A stretch of DNA of 64,000 nt from Micromussa lordhowensis (Eukaryota; Cnidaria; Anthozoa; Scleractinia; Lobophylliidae). The notes under the pieces were generated by a model. It was not told where the DNA came from. It saw only the letters and a program-made list of their open reading frames with translations, and ran no database searches. Positions 42,564 to 52,861 of the stretch are shown piece by piece. The stretch is from the NCBI GenBank assembly GCA_964020085.1, contig OZ026596.1:41631243-41695242 (forward strand), in the 5' to 3' direction. How positions within the stretch are numbered: position 1 is the stretch's first letter; each line of letters begins with the position of its first letter. Both the position numbers and the translations under genes were made by a program.

Positions 42564-43680
42564 GGGAAATTTGTGGTGTTGGCAAAAATCTGACTCCTTT
42601 GATCTTCGACTTCAGGAGTTACAAGGCAAAGAAATTGAACTTCCAATGTCCTGGGTCGATTGTTTCGGTAACCCCGTCGAGGTCAGTGGAGAGGTGACAG
42701 CCTGTGACCGTGTTAGATTACAGAGAATACAGAGGGGAGAGTTAATTGGTGATATTTCGGAGTTATTGTTCCGTGACCCACATTGTTTTCGAGCTGGAGA
42801 ATTGCATAACCATTTCGAGTATTGGCAGTACATTGCGCGAGATAGCTCGTCACCCCAACAGGCACAGATTCTTGGGTGGATAAGAGACAAGGTCTCGGTT
42901 AAGCCGTTTTTCAAGCATTTTAAAGGAAGTTTTAAAGGAGAATTGTTCGATTCAGACGAGCCTCCGATGGTGGTGTTTAAGAACAATGTCTCTTGCAAGC
43001 CTTTTGTGTCATTTGTGGAGGAAACATTAGTTGCGCGCTTGAGATCTGGAGCTGTCTCGCTGTTGGGGAGAGTGGGTGTGGTTGACCCTCCATTTATTGT
43101 TCTTCCACTTACAGTTGAGCGAACAAAGCCAAGGTTATGTCACGATGCGCGCTATCTTAATTTGTGGATGCGTGATATGCCTTTCTCTTTAGACAGGTTG
43201 ATCGATTTACCACGTTACGTGGGCAAGGATACCTACCAAACGGTCCTAGACGATAAGTCTGGCTATGACCATATTCTTCTTTCTGAAGACAGCCGCACGT
43301 ATTTTGGGATCCAATGGGGAGGGTGGTATTTCACGTATAATACCCTTCCTTTTGGGTGGAAGATCTCCCCGTTTGTATATCATACTACTGGCCTGTTGGC
43401 TTGTAATTTCCTTAGAGCTAAGGAATCCCTTGTTTGCTTTACATCGATGATCGACACAATGGCGAACTGCAGGTGGCACTTGATAAGGGGGAATACGCTA
43501 CTATTAACACTGTTGATGATCGTCATCTTGCGGCGGCTAGGTCGGCTATATTTCTTGTTGCTTACCATCTTGTCCGCTTGGGCTATTTCCTTGGTTTGCA
43601 AAAGTCAATATTGTTCCCAAGTAAAGTGGTTCCCTACCTTGGTTTTTCAGCGGATTCTTCTAGGGAGGTGTTCTGCTTAA
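42564..43680 (+). pseudogene. Reverse transcriptase N-terminal half (Ngaro/DIRS type)
   Basis: Open from an acceptor-like TTTTTTCCTAG at 42563. It encodes LPMSWVDCFGNPVEV, FEYWQYIARDSSSPQQ, PFIVLPLTVERTKPRLCHDA and RYLNLWMRDMPFSLD, then the palm motif TVLDDKSGYDHILL and TLPFGWKISPFVYH. Near 43422 a missing base in GG throws the frame off; the YIDD motif lies in the next frame. The real domain therefore ends near 43430 in this frame and the tail to 43680 is an artefact. An acidic frame at about 42460-42560 (DFDGDDFDMVLDFFGD) may be an earlier part of the same ORF. Confidence 0.82.
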
Positions 43681-44798
43681 AGCCGGAAAAGAAGGAGAAA
43701 TTCTTGCAACTTGTCCGTGAAATACTCCATGCCTCTAAGGTTATGGTGAAAACCTTGCAACGCCTGGTTGGGAAATGCGTCTCTTTTAGTCTAGCAGTAC
43801 CTGCAGCCCTGTTGTTTACGAAGCAGATGAATGCTGCTATTGCCGGTGGCCAACGTACTCCCCACAGGCTAGTACCCATCAAGGGGGATCTGCGTGAGGA
43901 GATTTCCCATTGGCTGTTTTTGGAAGGTTGGGATGATCCGGTAACATGGCGGGATGAGCGTCATATTCGTGTGTCCGTTGCGACTGATGCTTCTGCATCA
44001 GGCTGGGGTGCTATTTTGTTAACCCCTCGTCGTGAGGAAATCTCAGATTATTGGACGGAAGAGCAGTGCAAATGGGGGATCGCCGCGAAGGAAGCTACTG
44101 CGGTCGACATGGCGTTAATGGCTTTTAAAGACAAACTGTTCAATGCTAGGGTTGATGCTTTTGTTGACAATAAGGCCGTTGTTGAGGCTTGGAGCAACCA
44201 GGGTGGTAGAAGCTTGGAACGGCTTTTCTTCACAACGTCGAAGCTTAGCTTATCTCTGCACATGTCTTACATTCCGACTGGTCAGAATCCTGCTGATGCT
44301 CCATCAAGGCGCCTGTCCCACTCAGATAGTAAATTGTCGGATGGTTTATGGCAGATTGTTCAAAAGGAGTTTGGTGGTAGGGAAGGCCATACTTGCGACC
44401 TTATGGCCTTGGATTCGAGTAGTATGACGGATGCGCACGGGTATTCTCTCCCTCATTTTACGCCGATTCCCTCTCCCGGATCGTCTGGTGTAAATCTCTT
44501 CTCACAGGACCTTGCTTCCCTCGGAGCGTTTATGGCCAGACCGTATGTTTTTCCTCCCATGGCTTTAACGGGACCTGTCTTAAAATTTCTGCAGAGTTTT
44601 AAACAGTCATGCACAGTAGTGGTGCTGGACGTGTTTCCCAAGAAGTACTGGTGGCCTCTCCTTATGAATAAAGCTGTAAAGAGTAGATGTCTGGCTGTTC
44701 GTGGCGATGGCAACGTGCTCTTGGTCCCGTCCAAAAAGGGGTGGCTGCCTCACAAGGGCATTCCTGGGGATCTCTGGGTTTTTGCAGTGTGTTTTTAG
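43434..44798 (+). CDS. RT C-terminal half, RNase H and FPPM module
   Basis: Starts with the catalytic LLYIDDRHNGEL, then GLQKSILFPSKVVPYLGFSA and the thumb. RNase H follows: VSVATDASASGWGAIL, EATAVDMAL, FVDNKAVVEAWSNQG and PTGQNPADAPSRR, all key acids present. The C-terminal ~110 residues include NLFSQDLASLGAFMARPYVF, PPMALTGPVLKFLQSF and KYWWPLL. A similar FPP(F/M) module closes the RT of the DIRS copy at 50500; in DIRS elements this region has been likened to a DNA adenine methyltransferase. Stop at 44796-44798. Apart from the upstream shift this part is intact. Confidence 0.85.
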   Translation: MLYIDDRHNGELQVALDKGEYATINTVDDRHLAAARSAIFLVAYHLVRLGYFLGLQKSILFPSKVVPYLGFSADSSREVFCLKPEKKEKFLQLVREILHASKVMVKTLQRLVGKCVSFSLAVPAALLFTKQMNAAIAGGQRTPHRLVPIKGDLREEISHWLFLEGWDDPVTWRDERHIRVSVATDASASGWGAILLTPRREEISDYWTEEQCKWGIAAKEATAVDMALMAFKDKLFNARVDAFVDNKAVVEAWSNQGGRSLERLFFTTSKLSLSLHMSYIPTGQNPADAPSRRLSHSDSKLSDGLWQIVQKEFGGREGHTCDLMALDSSSMTDAHGYSLPHFTPIPSPGSSGVNLFSQDLASLGAFMARPYVFPPMALTGPVLKFLQSFKQSCTVVVLDVFPKKYWWPLLMNKAVKSRCLAVRGDGNVLLVPSKKGWLPHKGIPGDLWVFAVCF

Positions 44799-44889
44799 GT
44801 GTGTCTTGGCATACATTTTGATCTGTTGTGCTACTGGTTTGTGGTGTATGATAGAGTTCTTCTTTTCCGGTTTGTAGGAACTTCCAGTC

Positions 44890-45507
44890 ATGGCAAAGCT
44901 GTTTGTCCAGTCGGTTAAATGCCCAACCTGTGGACACGCTAATGATTTTGACTTCCGTTTTTGTCAACGTTGTGGCTACAAGCGAAAGGTTATGACGACG
45001 CTTGTCAAGGAACACTCTGATGTTATCGTTGACCTTGATGGAATTGAAGTGAGGTTGCAACAGTTACTTCACTACGATCAGGCAACCAGTTATAAAAAGC
45101 AGAAGGATTCTCTTCAGAGGGAACTTGAGGCTTTTCTTGGTGCTTTGCCGGGTTTTGTTACTCTCGCGACAGTGACGCCTAGGGACTTGTGTCGCTTCCT
45201 GATCTTTAAGGACAACCGTGGAAAAACACAGGTACACCTCAATACGTGTGAATTTTTGGGTCAGCGTGGTAAACAGTCATGTGGCTGCCCCTTGAGATTG
45301 TCGTACAAGACTGTGGACTCTTACGTAGGAAAGTTAAGATCGATTTTCCATTCCATTGGTCGGGACGGAGAGTGGGACAAGTGGCTAGGTCTTGGTAACC
45401 CAGCCTCTGATAAATTGGTTAAAGATTATCTTCGTCTTGTCACAGCGGAGCAGTTACAGGCCCGTGTTACTCCAAAACAAGCCACGCCATTTTTGTGGAC
45501 AAATTGA
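44890..45507 (+). pseudogene. Tyrosine recombinase, N-terminal part with zinc ribbon
   Basis: ATG 44890 begins MAKLFVQSVKCPTCGHANDF, then DFRFCQRCGYKR: two Cys pairs (C-x2-C, C-x2-C) forming a zinc ribbon ahead of the recombinase. The arm domain follows (ATVTPRDLCRFLIFKDN, SYKTVDSYVGKLRSIFHSIG). At a run of five T (45490-45494) the frame must shift by one to reach the catalytic part. Confidence 0.8.
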
Positions 45508-46229
45508 CTCAGTTATCGAAGTATCTAGAAGGCAAGCTAGCGAGATCAAAGTCGAAACTTGACCGTTTCATTATCGCACGTGACCAAGCTTATTTTAAGT
45601 TGGCGTTCTTTAGTGGGGACCGCCCAGGAGATCTTGGTCAGGTAAAAGTTCTGGAGATCCTTCGTTTTCCAAATGATGATGGGTTCTTATTTAATCATAT
45701 CTGGGGTAAGACTTTGCGGGATGGTGACAGTAATGTCTTTGGTGTTCGCAGAAATCCTCAGTCGGTCATCTGTCCTGTGAAGGGCGTTGAGCAATATGTC
45801 GAAGTGGCAAGGGAGTTAGGTGTTGATTTAACAAAGGGATATTTGTTTCTTCCGACAACTTCTAATAATGGTGTCCAAGATTCTCCATTTAGTTCTTCAG
45901 CAGCAGATGTGCATCTTAAAGTGTATCTCAAGCAGATGAAAGCTGATGATGGTGAGACATTGCATGGCTTTCGTTCGGGTTGCGCGATAACGTTGGCCCT
46001 CACAGGAGCGGATCTGTCTGAGATTATGGAACACGTGGGTTGGGCTAGGAGGCATACCGCCTTATATTACCTTCAGCTGGCCAAGGTTCTGAAACATGAT
46101 GGTCCGTCGGGTCGACTTGCTACGGCTTCTGCTGAGAATGTAGTGGCTCCATGGCAGGATGTGAATCAGCTGAAACGTTTTGTGTGTGCTTTTCCAGCTG
46201 CTGAGCAGAGGAAACGTCCAGCAGAATGA
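45495..46229 (+). pseudogene. Tyrosine recombinase, catalytic part
   Basis: Catalytic residues are all visible: Arg in FFSGDRPGDLGQV, His-x-x-Arg in TLHGFRSGCAI, His/Trp in EHVGWARRHT and the Tyr pair in ALYYLQL. The frame is otherwise intact to TGA 46227-46229. The enzyme would join a circular DNA intermediate to the target. Only the T-run shift separates it from its N-terminal part, so a sequencing error could explain the break. Confidence 0.85.
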
Positions 46230-46755
46230 GGATATTTTGTTTGGCTAGGGTGTTTTTGGAATGGATTATAACCTTTGTACTACCGTTCTCTTTAATGAAG
46301 AGATGTTGTTATGGAAACTCATACCAGTTTAGCTTGGGTATAATTGTAAATGTATAGCTGTGTCTTACTGTACCTGGGGATTAAAGTTATGAGAGAGGTT
46401 GGAGGATTGAAGATTGGGAAGTTGTAAGAGGATTTGAGGGTTGGAGTGCAATTATCTAAGACTATTTAAGGAACAGTGAGGGCTGTTGGGCGCTGATCAA
46501 TCTTTTTTCCCATACCTTATTAGAACTGAGCGTGAATATGAATGTATGTGAATAGAATACTTTTCCAGGGAGGTCAAAGCTACACAAGCATATCACAGTA
46601 CAAAACTCTGCTGCTGTTGCTCAGGATAACCAGAACAGGTTTGTTAACCAAAGCAATTTACCAAGTTTTACTTATTATTTTGACTATGAAAATTTTTCCT
46701 ATGTCAGTATTGTGTCATCACCATTTTAAGTGTTTTTTTTTTACTGTCTCATCAG
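46230..46755. other. Non-coding stretch downstream of the recombinase
   Basis: Presumably the 3' non-coding end of the retroelement, then intronic sequence. I found no split direct repeat here like the one at 7532-8067. Confidence 0.5.
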
Positions 46756-46874
46756 AATCATAGCTGCATTCCACCACCTCCTTCACTGAACCAAATAACA
46801 GTGTTATAGATGGACCTAGATACTGCTGAGGATGGACAAGAACTTAATGATGCTATCATGGATTTCTTTATTCG
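46756..46874 (+). pseudogene. SENP/Ulp1-like protease, exon 1
   Basis: After the acceptor TGTCTCATCAG the frame reads IPPPPSLNQITVL, TAG (46810-46812 region), MDLDTAEDGQELNDAIMDFF and IR, with a donor at 46875. PPP-x-I-x-V-DL-x-L-x-LND-I-x-F is the start of the SENP6/7 type SUMO-protease domain. The in-frame TAG stands just before MDLD, so either translation starts there or the gene is broken. Confidence 0.6.
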
Positions 46875-47172
46875 GTAATGACAATTTTTTAGTTTTTTTA
46901 GATCTCTGATTGCTGACTGTTTTTAATTTGACATTGGAAAAGCCATGTGCAAAAAGTTAACAGGGCGCTTATATTACTAATTAGGGGAAGTTTACTAAAG
47001 ACCTGTATGGCCCAGGCTCACCTGTATGAATAAGCATGATTTCACCCCGGAAAGCCTGTTAGAAACCAGCTTTCTAGACAGACAGTTGTATATAGTGTAA
47101 GGTAACAGGTTACTATAGTATTCAACATATAATTAACTAATGTTGGTGTTATTCTAATTTCTCCGAGGTTAG

Positions 47173-47292
47173 GTATACAACATACAATGCTCCAGACAGA
47201 GGGACTATTGCTAAGTGCCACTTCTTCAGTTCCTTTTTTCATACAAAGCTTGTTGAGCGAGTAAAGAAGGGTGAAAACTTTGTTTTACCAAG
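47173..47292 (+). pseudogene. SENP/Ulp1-like protease, exon 2
   Basis: Acceptor GAGGTTAG, donor AAG/GTAAAA. The frame, in phase with exon 1, gives YTTYNAPDRGTIAKCHFFSS and FFHTKLVERVKKGENFVLP, the HIFSSFFYKRL-like segment of SENP6/7 proteases. The His-Asp-Cys part that should follow is not found downstream; the DIRS element begins ~350 bp later. The gene may continue elsewhere or be truncated. Confidence 0.65.
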
Positions 47293-47659
47293 GTAAAACT
47301 ACCAGTTGTGCACAAGTTATAACTGCCATTATGAGACTAAGTTGTACTTACATTCATAACTTCATATGTAAGCTTCATTTAGACATTCATGGCATTCATG
47401 TGCTACTCCATCAAGTCATGCATTTATTCAAGCCCTAGTATATTTTGAACTGTCATTTACAGACTGAGGTAGAATTTTATTTGACTTTGTGCTTAACATT
47501 TTCAGTTCTATCCCGTCCCCAGTCAGCTACATGAGAAGCATGCGCATGCTAGTAAGTCAATTGCATGATAGCTTGCAAGTCAATCGAGACGCATTTTTCA
47601 TTTTGCTACAACATTCGTTGTTTCTTATATTCCCCGGCTAGCAAACACCGGCACAGTAC

Positions 47660-47725
47660 GTAAGTACTAACTCTATGCGAATCCTTACCTTGTTATTGTG
47701 TCTCTAACAATTTATTCCCCTTTAG
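47660..47725 (+). other. Candidate 66-bp 5' UTR intron of the DIRS element
   Basis: Donor TAC/GTAAGT, branch-like TCTCTAAC and acceptor TTATTCCCCTTTAG, ending 15 bp before the gag ATG at 47740. All signals are strong for so short an interval. Confidence 0.5.
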
Positions 47726-47739
47726 CGAGCTCTCGCACC

Positions 47740-48922
47740 ATGACGAGCACGGGTGAAGACACAGAACCTAGCACTGAAGTGACTGTACCCGTACGCCTAC
47801 CAGGCGAAAATTCTGGGCCACCGAGCCAAATATATGACCCACCGGGTCAAGAATTTAATATACAGGCTGCGTTTGTGAAATTGAGTGCCAACTTTGGCAA
47901 GCCGAGCACTCATTTAGGTCGAAACTGCAAACACCTCCCCGTCCCCTATGCACGGGAAACTCATGACCCACCAGGCTCAAGGACAACAAGCCGAAAACAG
48001 CGCCACAGTGTGTCCTCTTCGGACTGTGAGGAAGATTCCTCACCCCGGCACAAAACGTCAAAGGACGATGTAGATGCTATTAGCATTGCTGCATCGGAAG
48101 AAGACGTGAATGAGCTTCTGTTGAACAGCAACAAAGCGGGAGCAACAACAGACTCCCAAACGGACGTCAATGACAAATTGCTCACCGAGCTAAGCGCAGG
48201 CCTCATCGAAGACGAGAAAAAAGGGCCCAAAGTTACAAAACAGCTGGCAAATATTGTAAATAAGCGGTGGGACCAAAAAACTTGCTCCCGAGAAAATTAC
48301 CTCCATTCTAGAGAAATACTCGCAACCCGAAAACTGTTCGGAGGTTACTGTCACGCGAGTGAACCCTGAAATCTGGGCTCCCCTAAATGGGGCTCAAAGG
48401 AAAGCTGATCTCCACATGGCGAACCTCCAACAAGCTTTGCGAAAAGCAACTTTTGCTACGGTTATGACAACAGACAAACTCTTGGGCATGAAAAATGACC
48501 CAAAAAATACCTCATTGCAATTCAATGAACTGATAACTAATAACGTTGATGTTGTCGCCCTGCTTGGGCATGCTGCCCATGAGTTGTCCCACTTAAGGCG
48601 GGAAAAACTAAAGCCAGCCCTAAAGCCAGCGTACCACGCTCTTTGTTCCTCTGAGACGCTCACCGCCTCTACTAAATATCTTTTTGGGGACGATCTTGCC
48701 AAACAGATATGGGATGCCAAAGAAACAAATCGCATTGGAAATGCAGTCGGCTCGTCAAAGCACGACTACAGGCCCACGCACCAAGACCCCTCGTGGCCTA
48801 ACAGGCGTAACAATGCTTACAAAAGTGGGTCGGGAAACTGGCAGCATTTTTTGGGGAAAGGTACCCACTCAACAGTATGGAAAAAGTACGACCACAGCCA
48901 AAAGAAAGGCCAGAAGAAATAA
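47740..48922 (+). pseudogene. DIRS gag-like ORF
   Basis: From ATG 47740: MTSTGEDTEPSTEVTVPVRL, a Ser/Pro/Glu-rich N-terminus, ELSAGLIEDEKKGPKVTKQL and ANIVNKRW. At a run of six A (48275-48280) the frame shifts by one and continues as LAPEKITSILEKYSQPENCS, then NPEIWAPLNGAQRKADLHMA and LQQALRKATF, a signature of DIRS gag proteins. It ends at 48920-48922 in a Lys/Gln-rich tail overlapping the RT frame, as is usual in this group. Confidence 0.75.
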
Positions 48923-49759
48923 AACAACTAATCACTCAACTAAAAAATTCGGTAAGTGGTTTTCCCTTGTTTATTGATGCCACACTCCGGCCATACCTTC
49001 AAAGTCATTGCGACACTTTTCAGGCCGGAAACATTTCACATTCCTTAGATGCTTGGAAGGAAATGACATCTGATAAAGACATATTAAGTACAGTAATGGG
49101 CATGTCAATTGAGTTTTGTGACAAGCCAATTCAGCATTATCTCCCAAAATCGGCGAGATCTGAAAGGGAAATCCAAATAATCTCTGGTGAGATAAACAAA
49201 CTGCTCTTAAAAGGAGTTCTTGAAGTCACCAAGCATACTGACAACGAAATAATTTCTGACATATTTTTAAGAGATAAGAAGGATGGCAGTCAGAATGATC
49301 CTTAATTTGAAGAAACTAAACCTGTATGCAACAAAAGCCCACTTTAAAATGGACACCCTGCATACCATTACTAAATTGATCGAGAAATATTGCTTTATGG
49401 CCTCCATCGATCTAAAAGACACTTATTACTCTGTTCCAATCACTAGAAAGGATAGAAAATACCTTCGGTTCCTTTGGCAAGGTAACCTTTTTCAGTTCAC
49501 ATGCTTACCAAATGGCCTCTCCTGCGCACCGAGAAAATTCACTAAACTTCTAAAGCCTGCCCTCTCCGAGCTACACTTGCGGGGTCACATCTCGAGTGCT
49601 TACATCGATGACATGTATTTGCAGGGGCAGACCTATAAAGAATGTGTCCATAATGTTATAGATTCTATAGTCCGAATTGACTCTCTGGGTCTGGTTGCAC
49701 ACCCCGGGAAATCAGTGTTCAACCCCTCACAACAACTGGAATTCCTCGGATTATACTAA
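48877..49759 (+). pseudogene. DIRS reverse transcriptase
   Basis: Two frames are needed. The first (48877-49305) has IQHYLPKSARSEREIQIISG and the fingers. The second, from about 49283, has VRMILNLKKLN, MASIDLKDTYYSVPI (motif A Asp), LPNGLSCAPRKFTKLLKP and SAYIDDMYLQG (YIDD). The switch lies near 49285-49292. A further shift at about 49753 leads into the thumb (ILNSVSMTIRLTPEKAAGLK), which runs to about 49890. The catalytic acids are kept, but the ORF is broken. Confidence 0.82.
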
Positions 49760-49888
49760 ACTCGGTCTCTATGACTATTCGATTAACCCCGGAGAAAGCC
49801 GCGGGTTTGAAAACGACCTGTCACGCTCTGCTTACGAACCCATCCCCTACAATAAGGGAACTAGCTAGGGTGGTCCTTTCCCGGGGTA

Positions 49889-50874
49889 ATGTATGGACCC
49901 TTACACTACCGTATGCTCAAACGTGACAAAATTCTCGCCCTACAAACTACTTGCTGGGATTTTGACAAACACATGCCTCTCTCACCGGAAGCCAAATCAG
50001 AGCTTAGTTGGTGGATAAACAATATTGTGGGGGCTCATAATCTCTGGACAAGAGAAGCACCTACCATTACACTCACTACAGATGCCTCAAAGTTAGGCTG
50101 GGGAGCTCTGTTAGGTACGCAGTCTACGGGAGGACTTTGGTCTTCTACAGAGAGCCAAAACCACATAAACTACCTTGAGCTCCTCTCGCAGTTTTCCTGG
50201 GCCTACAAACTTTCTGTAGCTCAAAACACGACTGTCATATCAGGCTTATGACTGACAATACTGCAGCTGTGGCGGTAATAAACCACATGGGAACTAGCCA
50301 CTCGGACCCCCTAAATAGGCTCACCAAGGAAATCTGGTTATGGTGCATTCCCTGCAATATCTGGCTTAGCGCGGCCCACATTGCAGGGAAATGCAACATA
50401 CAGGCTGATTCGGAATCACGCCATAGTGTCACAGAAACTGAGTGGATGCTAAATAGCGCCCTCCTCTCGAACGCCTTGGGCGAGCTCGATTTCACCCCTG
50501 AAATAGACTTCTTTACCTCTAGGTTAAACGCTCAGTTTCCTCTATACATGGCATATCGACCTGAGCCAGAAGCGAGGGCAGTAGACGCGTTCACAATCGA
50601 TTGGTCTGTACTAAAATTTTACGCTTTCCCACCTTTCAGTATAATTGCGGCAGTACTGAAGAAAATAAAGGAGGACAAAGCCACAGGCATATGTATCCTC
50701 CCCCACTGGCCAACACAGGCTTGGTTCCCAATGGTGGCAAAAATGGCGATCTGCAAAAGCGTTGTACTTCCACCCAGCCGATCCCTGCTACATCTACCAA
50801 CCTTTCCTGATCAGATCCACCCTCTACACAAGCGCCTCTCTCTCCTGGTCTGCCTCCTATCCGGGAACAACTGA
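49889..50874 (+). pseudogene. DIRS RNase H and FPPF module
   Basis: YGPLHYRMLKRDKILAL leads into RNase H: ITLTTDASKLGWGALL, INYLELLSQF and, after a shift near 50240, MTDNTAAVAVINHMGTS and AGKCNIQADSESR. The C-terminal module has EIDFFTSRLNAQFPLYMAYR, AVDAFTIDWSVLKFYAFPPF and LPHWPTQAWFPMVAKM. This part corresponds to the methyltransferase-like region described for DIRS elements; the catalytic PP motif appears as FPPF. Ends at TGA 50872-50874. Confidence 0.78.
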
Positions 50875-50915
50875 ACAACCATAACATCTCCCCTACAGCA
50901 GCAGACATCATAATG

Positions 50916-51789
50916 GCGTCCTGGCACCAGCAAACAATACCAGACCTACCTCAAATGCTGGAAAAAGTATTGCCAATCTAAACAACTTGGAAAATTCGAG
51001 GCGACAGTGGAAAATGGAGTAGACTTCCTGGCAACTCTATTCAGCGCCGGCTTAGGATATAGTGCGATCAACACGGCCTGCTCAGCACTCTCCTCTGTGT
51101 TGGTGCTGCCCAATAACATAACCTTTGGCTCACACCCGTTAGTAGTCAGATTCCTTACGGGAGTCTTTGAGCTTAAACCTTCCCTTCCTCGCTAAAGCAG
51201 GATCTGGGATGTTGCGGTTGTTCTACAATACCTCCAGACATTGGGGCCTGCACCTGAACTCGATCTTAAGACGTTAACAACCAAGACCACCACGCTCCTC
51301 TGCCTGTTAACCGAACAGCGCTGTCAAACACTTACTAAACTTGACACCAACTTCATGCAAATACTCCCCGACAAGATTGTGTTCACCGTTGGAGAGAAAC
51401 TGAAGACGACCAAGCCGGGGAAACATCTCGAGCCGATTGAATTGATCGCGTACAACCAGGATAAAACCCTGTGTGTTGTATCCCATTTACAGACCTACCT
51501 AACTTGCACCCAACCGCTTCGCGGGCATCACTCAAGGCTGCTAATCAGCTACACCTAGCCCCACAAACCGGTGGCAATATCTACAGTAAGTAAATGGGCT
51601 AAGGCCATGTTAAAGGAGCCCGGAGTGGACATTACCTGTTTCTCCGGGAATAGTGGCAGATCAGCGTCCACCTCATACAGCACGCTGAGTGGGCTACCCC
51701 TCAAGCACATCTTGAAAGCTGGCGGATGGTCCAAGGCAGGAACCTTTCCAAGATACTATAACAAACCAGTGCAAGCCAACTTTGCCTGA
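50916..51789 (+). pseudogene. DIRS tyrosine recombinase
   Basis: The frame gives GTSKQYQTYLKCWKKYCQSK and FLATLFSAGLGYSAINTACS, TAA at 51193-51195, then WDVAVVLQYLQTLGPAPELD, LLTEQRCQTLTKLD with the first Arg, TAG at 51556-51558, then FSGNSGRSASTSYS and ILKAGGWSKAGTFPRYYNKP with the Tyr. The His of the HSxR box is Asn here. Two stops and the lost His leave it inactive. The stop codon at 51787-51789 is the last recognisable base of the element. Confidence 0.8.
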
Positions 51790-52861
51790 GTATTTCCCCA
51801 GCTCCATTATTATGGGGTAGTAGTTGAAGCGCGAACCGTTGTGCACGAAAACGAGCAGAAACTTGGAAATTCCTAAGGTTTGTCTGTGGAGTTTCCCCTC
51901 TTCGCTGAAGAGCAAATGGAAGAACTGCGGCAGTGCTTCTAAGCCTTTGAACACCCACTTGTCACCCAGTTCGTCTTGTACGACTGAGATTTGCCACGAG
52001 TCGACCGCTGTCCTCTCGCAGGCACTCCATATCCAGAAAGAGAAAAAGCCCTCTCTTTTCCTCCTGTTCTTTTAAAACTTCTTCGAGTTTGAAAGGGCGT
52101 AGAAAACACAAGTGGTCGAACTTGTTCACGTTCTGCTTGCAGATGTTGCAGTAGCTCTTGTAGAGTTCGTGTTTCTTTCCATTCCACTGGTTTTTCTGCG
52201 TACGCATGCCTTTCACTATTTTCAGATCTAGGTTACACTTCGGGCAGGCGTATATGCAAGTCGTGGCATCTTTTGTTTAAAAATCCTCGTCCGCAATCTG
52301 CACAGCGGACTTGTTCGAAAGGATTGCTCACATACACGCCTCCGCAGAAAAAATTTGCACATCGAGCAGGCCTGGGTGTCGCATCTGTGACGTTTCTTTC
52401 TGTCGTATTTCTGACATCTGTGACAAGAGCCTGCGCGCTTTGCACATGAAAGCTGGCACCGAGCGTAGACAGTCAAAGTGGCTATCCGACCACAGTAAAG
52501 CGATGGGCTCGCCGGCAGCTGACCGGCCGGCCGAGAAAATTGGCGAATATTCGTTCTTGCGGGAAAAAACTGTGACGGCATGCCCGCAGAACTCACCGTG
52601 TTCCACCAGGTTGGCTATGTCTGTAACTTTTAGCTTGCCACGCATAGGCAAACCGCAGTCCTTTCTCACTCGCCTAGCACACTCTATAAGCTTGTACAAC
52701 TGCCGCTTACTGGAAACTTGCAGAAAATTCTTATGCTTTTTCTCTAAGGCTAGAACGGCTGTTTTCATGGCTATAACAAGGCAGTGGGGTGCCAATTCGT
52801 TAGGAATTCTAATTACGCTCTTAGCTGACTTGAAAAGTTTGTCGATTGTCTTGCTAGTCAA
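51790..52861 (-). pseudogene. Polinton/Maverick-type DNA polymerase B fragment
   Basis: On the minus strand, in four frames: KTIDKLFKSAKSVIRIPNEL and GRSAAGEPIALLWSDSHFDC (52861-52445), a Cys-rich part with CHRCQKYDRKKRHRCDTQAC and VRCADCGRGFLNKRCHDLHI, YCNICKQNVNKFDHLCFLRP with RGLFLFLDMECLREDSG (Exo I-like), and LLVFVHNGSRFNYYPIIMEL (Exo II-like) near 51800. This order of zinc-binding region and exonuclease motifs fits the protein-primed PolB of Polintons and related adintovirus-like elements. The polymerase domain is absent, since the DIRS element starts where it should follow. It is an old, frameshifted fragment. Confidence 0.7.

Larger units (their letters stand above)
40608..46229 (+). 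mobile_element. Tyrosine-recombinase retroelement (Ngaro/DIRS type)
   Basis: In order: a small gag-like ORF with a CCHC knuckle, a 200-N gap, a reverse transcriptase with YIDD, an RNase H, a C-terminal FPPM module, and a tyrosine recombinase. This order (gag, RT, RNase H, recombinase, no DDE integrase) defines the DIRS/Ngaro group. Terminal repeats were not found on either side, so the exact ends are open. There are three frame breaks and one in-frame stop. The RT is closer in feel to Ngaro-type elements than to the DIRS copy at 47740. Confidence 0.8.
47660..51789 (+). mobile_element. DIRS-like retroelement, decayed, 3' end cut off
   Basis: Gag-like ORF, RT with YIDD, RNase H, FPPF module and tyrosine recombinase occur in the DIRS order. 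A 5' intron (47660-47725) precedes the gag ATG. The element runs up to the recombinase stop at 51789, where a foreign PolB fragment begins within a base or two, so the inverted repeat and internal complementary region expected at a DIRS 3' end are missing. At least six frameshifts and two in-frame stops are present. The 5' terminus is not identified. Confidence 0.8.

Noticed and set aside
43450..43680. Tail of the first RT frame after 43430
   Set aside because: The true RT continues in the other frame with YIDD; this tail is an out-of-frame artefact.
46230..46500. Split direct repeats at the 3' end of the second recombinase element
   Set aside because: No repeated block comparable to 7532-7619/7980-8067 is visible, so a Ngaro versus DIRS assignment by repeats is not possible.
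51790..52861. Recent viral integration
   Set aside because: The PolB fragment has several frameshifts and lacks the polymerase domain and all other genes, so it is an old remnant.
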